Positions 63,269 to 64,000 of a DNA stretch of 64,000 nt are shown piece by piece (position 1 is the stretch's first letter; each line of letters begins with the position of its first letter). The notes below the pieces were generated by a model that saw only the letters and a list, made by a program, of their open reading frames with translations, was not told where the DNA came from and made no database searches. Source of the stretch: Sphingomonas aliaeris (GTDB lineage Bacteria; Pseudomonadota; Alphaproteobacteria; Sphingomonadales; Sphingomonadaceae). The translations under genes were made by a program, and so were the position numbers. The stretch covers positions 3,040,501 through 3,104,500 of the forward strand of contig NZ_CP061035.1 of NCBI RefSeq assembly GCF_016743815.1, written 5' to 3'.

Positions 63269-64000
63269 TCGAAGCCGCCATGCTGTGGAACGAGCCCAAC
63301 AACAAATCGCACTGGGATCCGGAGGTCGACCCCGAATGGACGACCTATGCCGATTGCGTGATCCGCGCCGGAAACGCCATCCGGTCGATCAATCCGCATC
63401 TCACGCGCGTTCTGGGCGGAATGTCGCCGATCGATCCGCAATGGGTTCTGCGCATGGCGGGGCATGGCGCACTCGACGCCGTGGATGTCGTCGCGGTCCA
63501 CGGCTTCCCGCTCGACTGGAACCTGTGGCCGATCCACGCATGGCCGGACAAGATCGCGGAGATCGAGGCCGTGACCGACAAGCCCGTCTGGGTGACGGAG
63601 GTGGGTGTCGGATCGTTTGGCGCGGAGGAGGTTCAGGTCTTCGGGATCAGGCGCACCGCCGAACTGCTGATCGGGCGGGTGCCGCGCATCTTCTGGTACT
63701 CGCTGTACGATCTGCCGATGCACTGGGGCGCGGAAACCCGCCACCGCGAGGCAGAAGGGTCGAGCTACTATCGCCATTTCTACATGGGCCTGATCCGCGA
63801 GGACGGGACGCCGAAGCCCGCGCTCGAAGACTATGCGAAGGTCGCGGGCGAGATGGGGCTGATGCAGTGGTTCCATTTCGAGGATCCGCGGCTGGACGAT
63901 GCGGTCGCGTGGATGAAGCGGCTGGGCACGCGAACGTTGCGCACGGGCCTTTCCTGGGCGGACAGTTTCCGGCCCGGCGCGATCGACTGGTTCGACCGGC
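63265..64000 (+). CDS. Clan GH-A glycosidase, apparently circularly permuted (3' end beyond window)
   Basis: 245 codons before the edge. The protein begins MIEAAMLWNEPNNKSHW, so the acid/base NEP motif, normally at the end of strand beta-4, is at residue 9. DAVDVVAVHGFPLDW, the nucleophile motif VWVTEVGVG and RIFWYSLYDLP (strands 6-8) follow. After KPALEDYAKVAGEMG the chain continues MQWFHFEDPRLDDAVAWMKRLGTRTLRTGLSWADSF, which looks like strands beta-1 and beta-2 of the same barrel. This order implies a circular permutation. No signal peptide. ATGA overlap with the methyltransferase. Confidence 0.8.
   Translation, partial: MIEAAMLWNEPNNKSHWDPEVDPEWTTYADCVIRAGNAIRSINPHLTRVLGGMSPIDPQWVLRMAGHGALDAVDVVAVHGFPLDWNLWPIHAWPDKIAEIEAVTDKPVWVTEVGVGSFGAEEVQVFGIRRTAELLIGRVPRIFWYSLYDLPMHWGAETRHREAEGSSYYRHFYMGLIREDGTPKPALEDYAKVAGEMGLMQWFHFEDPRLDDAVAWMKRLGTRTLRTGLSWADSFRPGAIDWFDR

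Noticed and set aside
1..64000. CRISPR arrays, integrases, transposases, attachment sites
   Set aside because: No regularly spaced direct repeats, no recombinase or transposase motifs and no tRNA-associated duplication were found; the repeats seen are isolated inverted intergenic units.

Overview
The window is GC-rich, densely packed DNA from an alphaproteobacterium, most likely a sphingomonad (Sphingomonas or a close relative). The evidence is a cysteine-free bL36, a GapR-type nucleoid protein, a DUF1244 gene, the order ptsP / RodZ-like / cpoB / tilS / ftsH, many 4-bp start-stop overlaps, intergenic inverted repeats of a kind common in sphingomonad genomes, and EcfG-like (GGAAC-N16-GTT) promoters. 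No phage, transposon, CRISPR or plasmid module was found.

Layout. 1-22.6 kb is largely housekeeping: ftsH (cut by the left edge), tilS, cpoB, a RodZ-like protein, ptsP, the ruvC-ruvA-ruvB cluster (with a ParDE toxin-antitoxin pair between ruvA and ruvB), yebC, gapR, a broken amidohydrolase, DUF1244, pyk, a Phd/VapC pair, a HAD phosphatase, rpmJ, a lipoprotein, a frameshifted M14 carboxypeptidase, a GNAT enzyme, gpmA, purE-purK, a secreted cyclophilin and tRNA-Ser(GGA). 22.9-28 kb holds a bifunctional sucrose-phosphate synthase/phosphatase followed by two translationally coupled glycosyltransferases, facing a GT4 enzyme. 28-41 kb is stress-flavoured accessory DNA: PEBP protein, large catalase, zinc-finger microprotein, small hydrophilic proteins, an amino-acid symporter, a glutamine-amidotransferase-like protein, a methyltransferase, a YghU-type GST, pncB, nnrD and a histidine phosphatase. 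41-45 kb has a drastically shortened glycosyltransferase/UDP-galactopyranose-mutase fusion divergent from a glycosidase/RmlD fusion. 45-52 kb has an aldolase, a Crp-family regulator and an EmrAB-NodT-TetR efflux system. 52-55 kb has a second Crp-type regulator and an EcfG-promoted SDR operon. 55-64 kb is a six-gene minus-strand glycan operon (two epimerases, four glycosyltransferases, three of them tandem paralogues), divergent from a phosphatase, a methyltransferase and a GH-A glycosidase whose strands appear circularly permuted; the last gene runs off the right edge.

How it fits together. The accessory half appears devoted to sugar osmolytes or surface glycans and general stress resistance. 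One perfect and several near-perfect EcfG-type promoters precede accessory genes, suggesting control by the alphaproteobacterial general stress response. The exact glycan product cannot be deduced from sequence alone.

Caveat. Seven recognisable genes carry eight single-base frameshifts; five of these lie in C/G runs of five or six. This looks more like consensus indel errors than coordinated gene decay, so those entries are described both as sequenced and as they would read if repaired.
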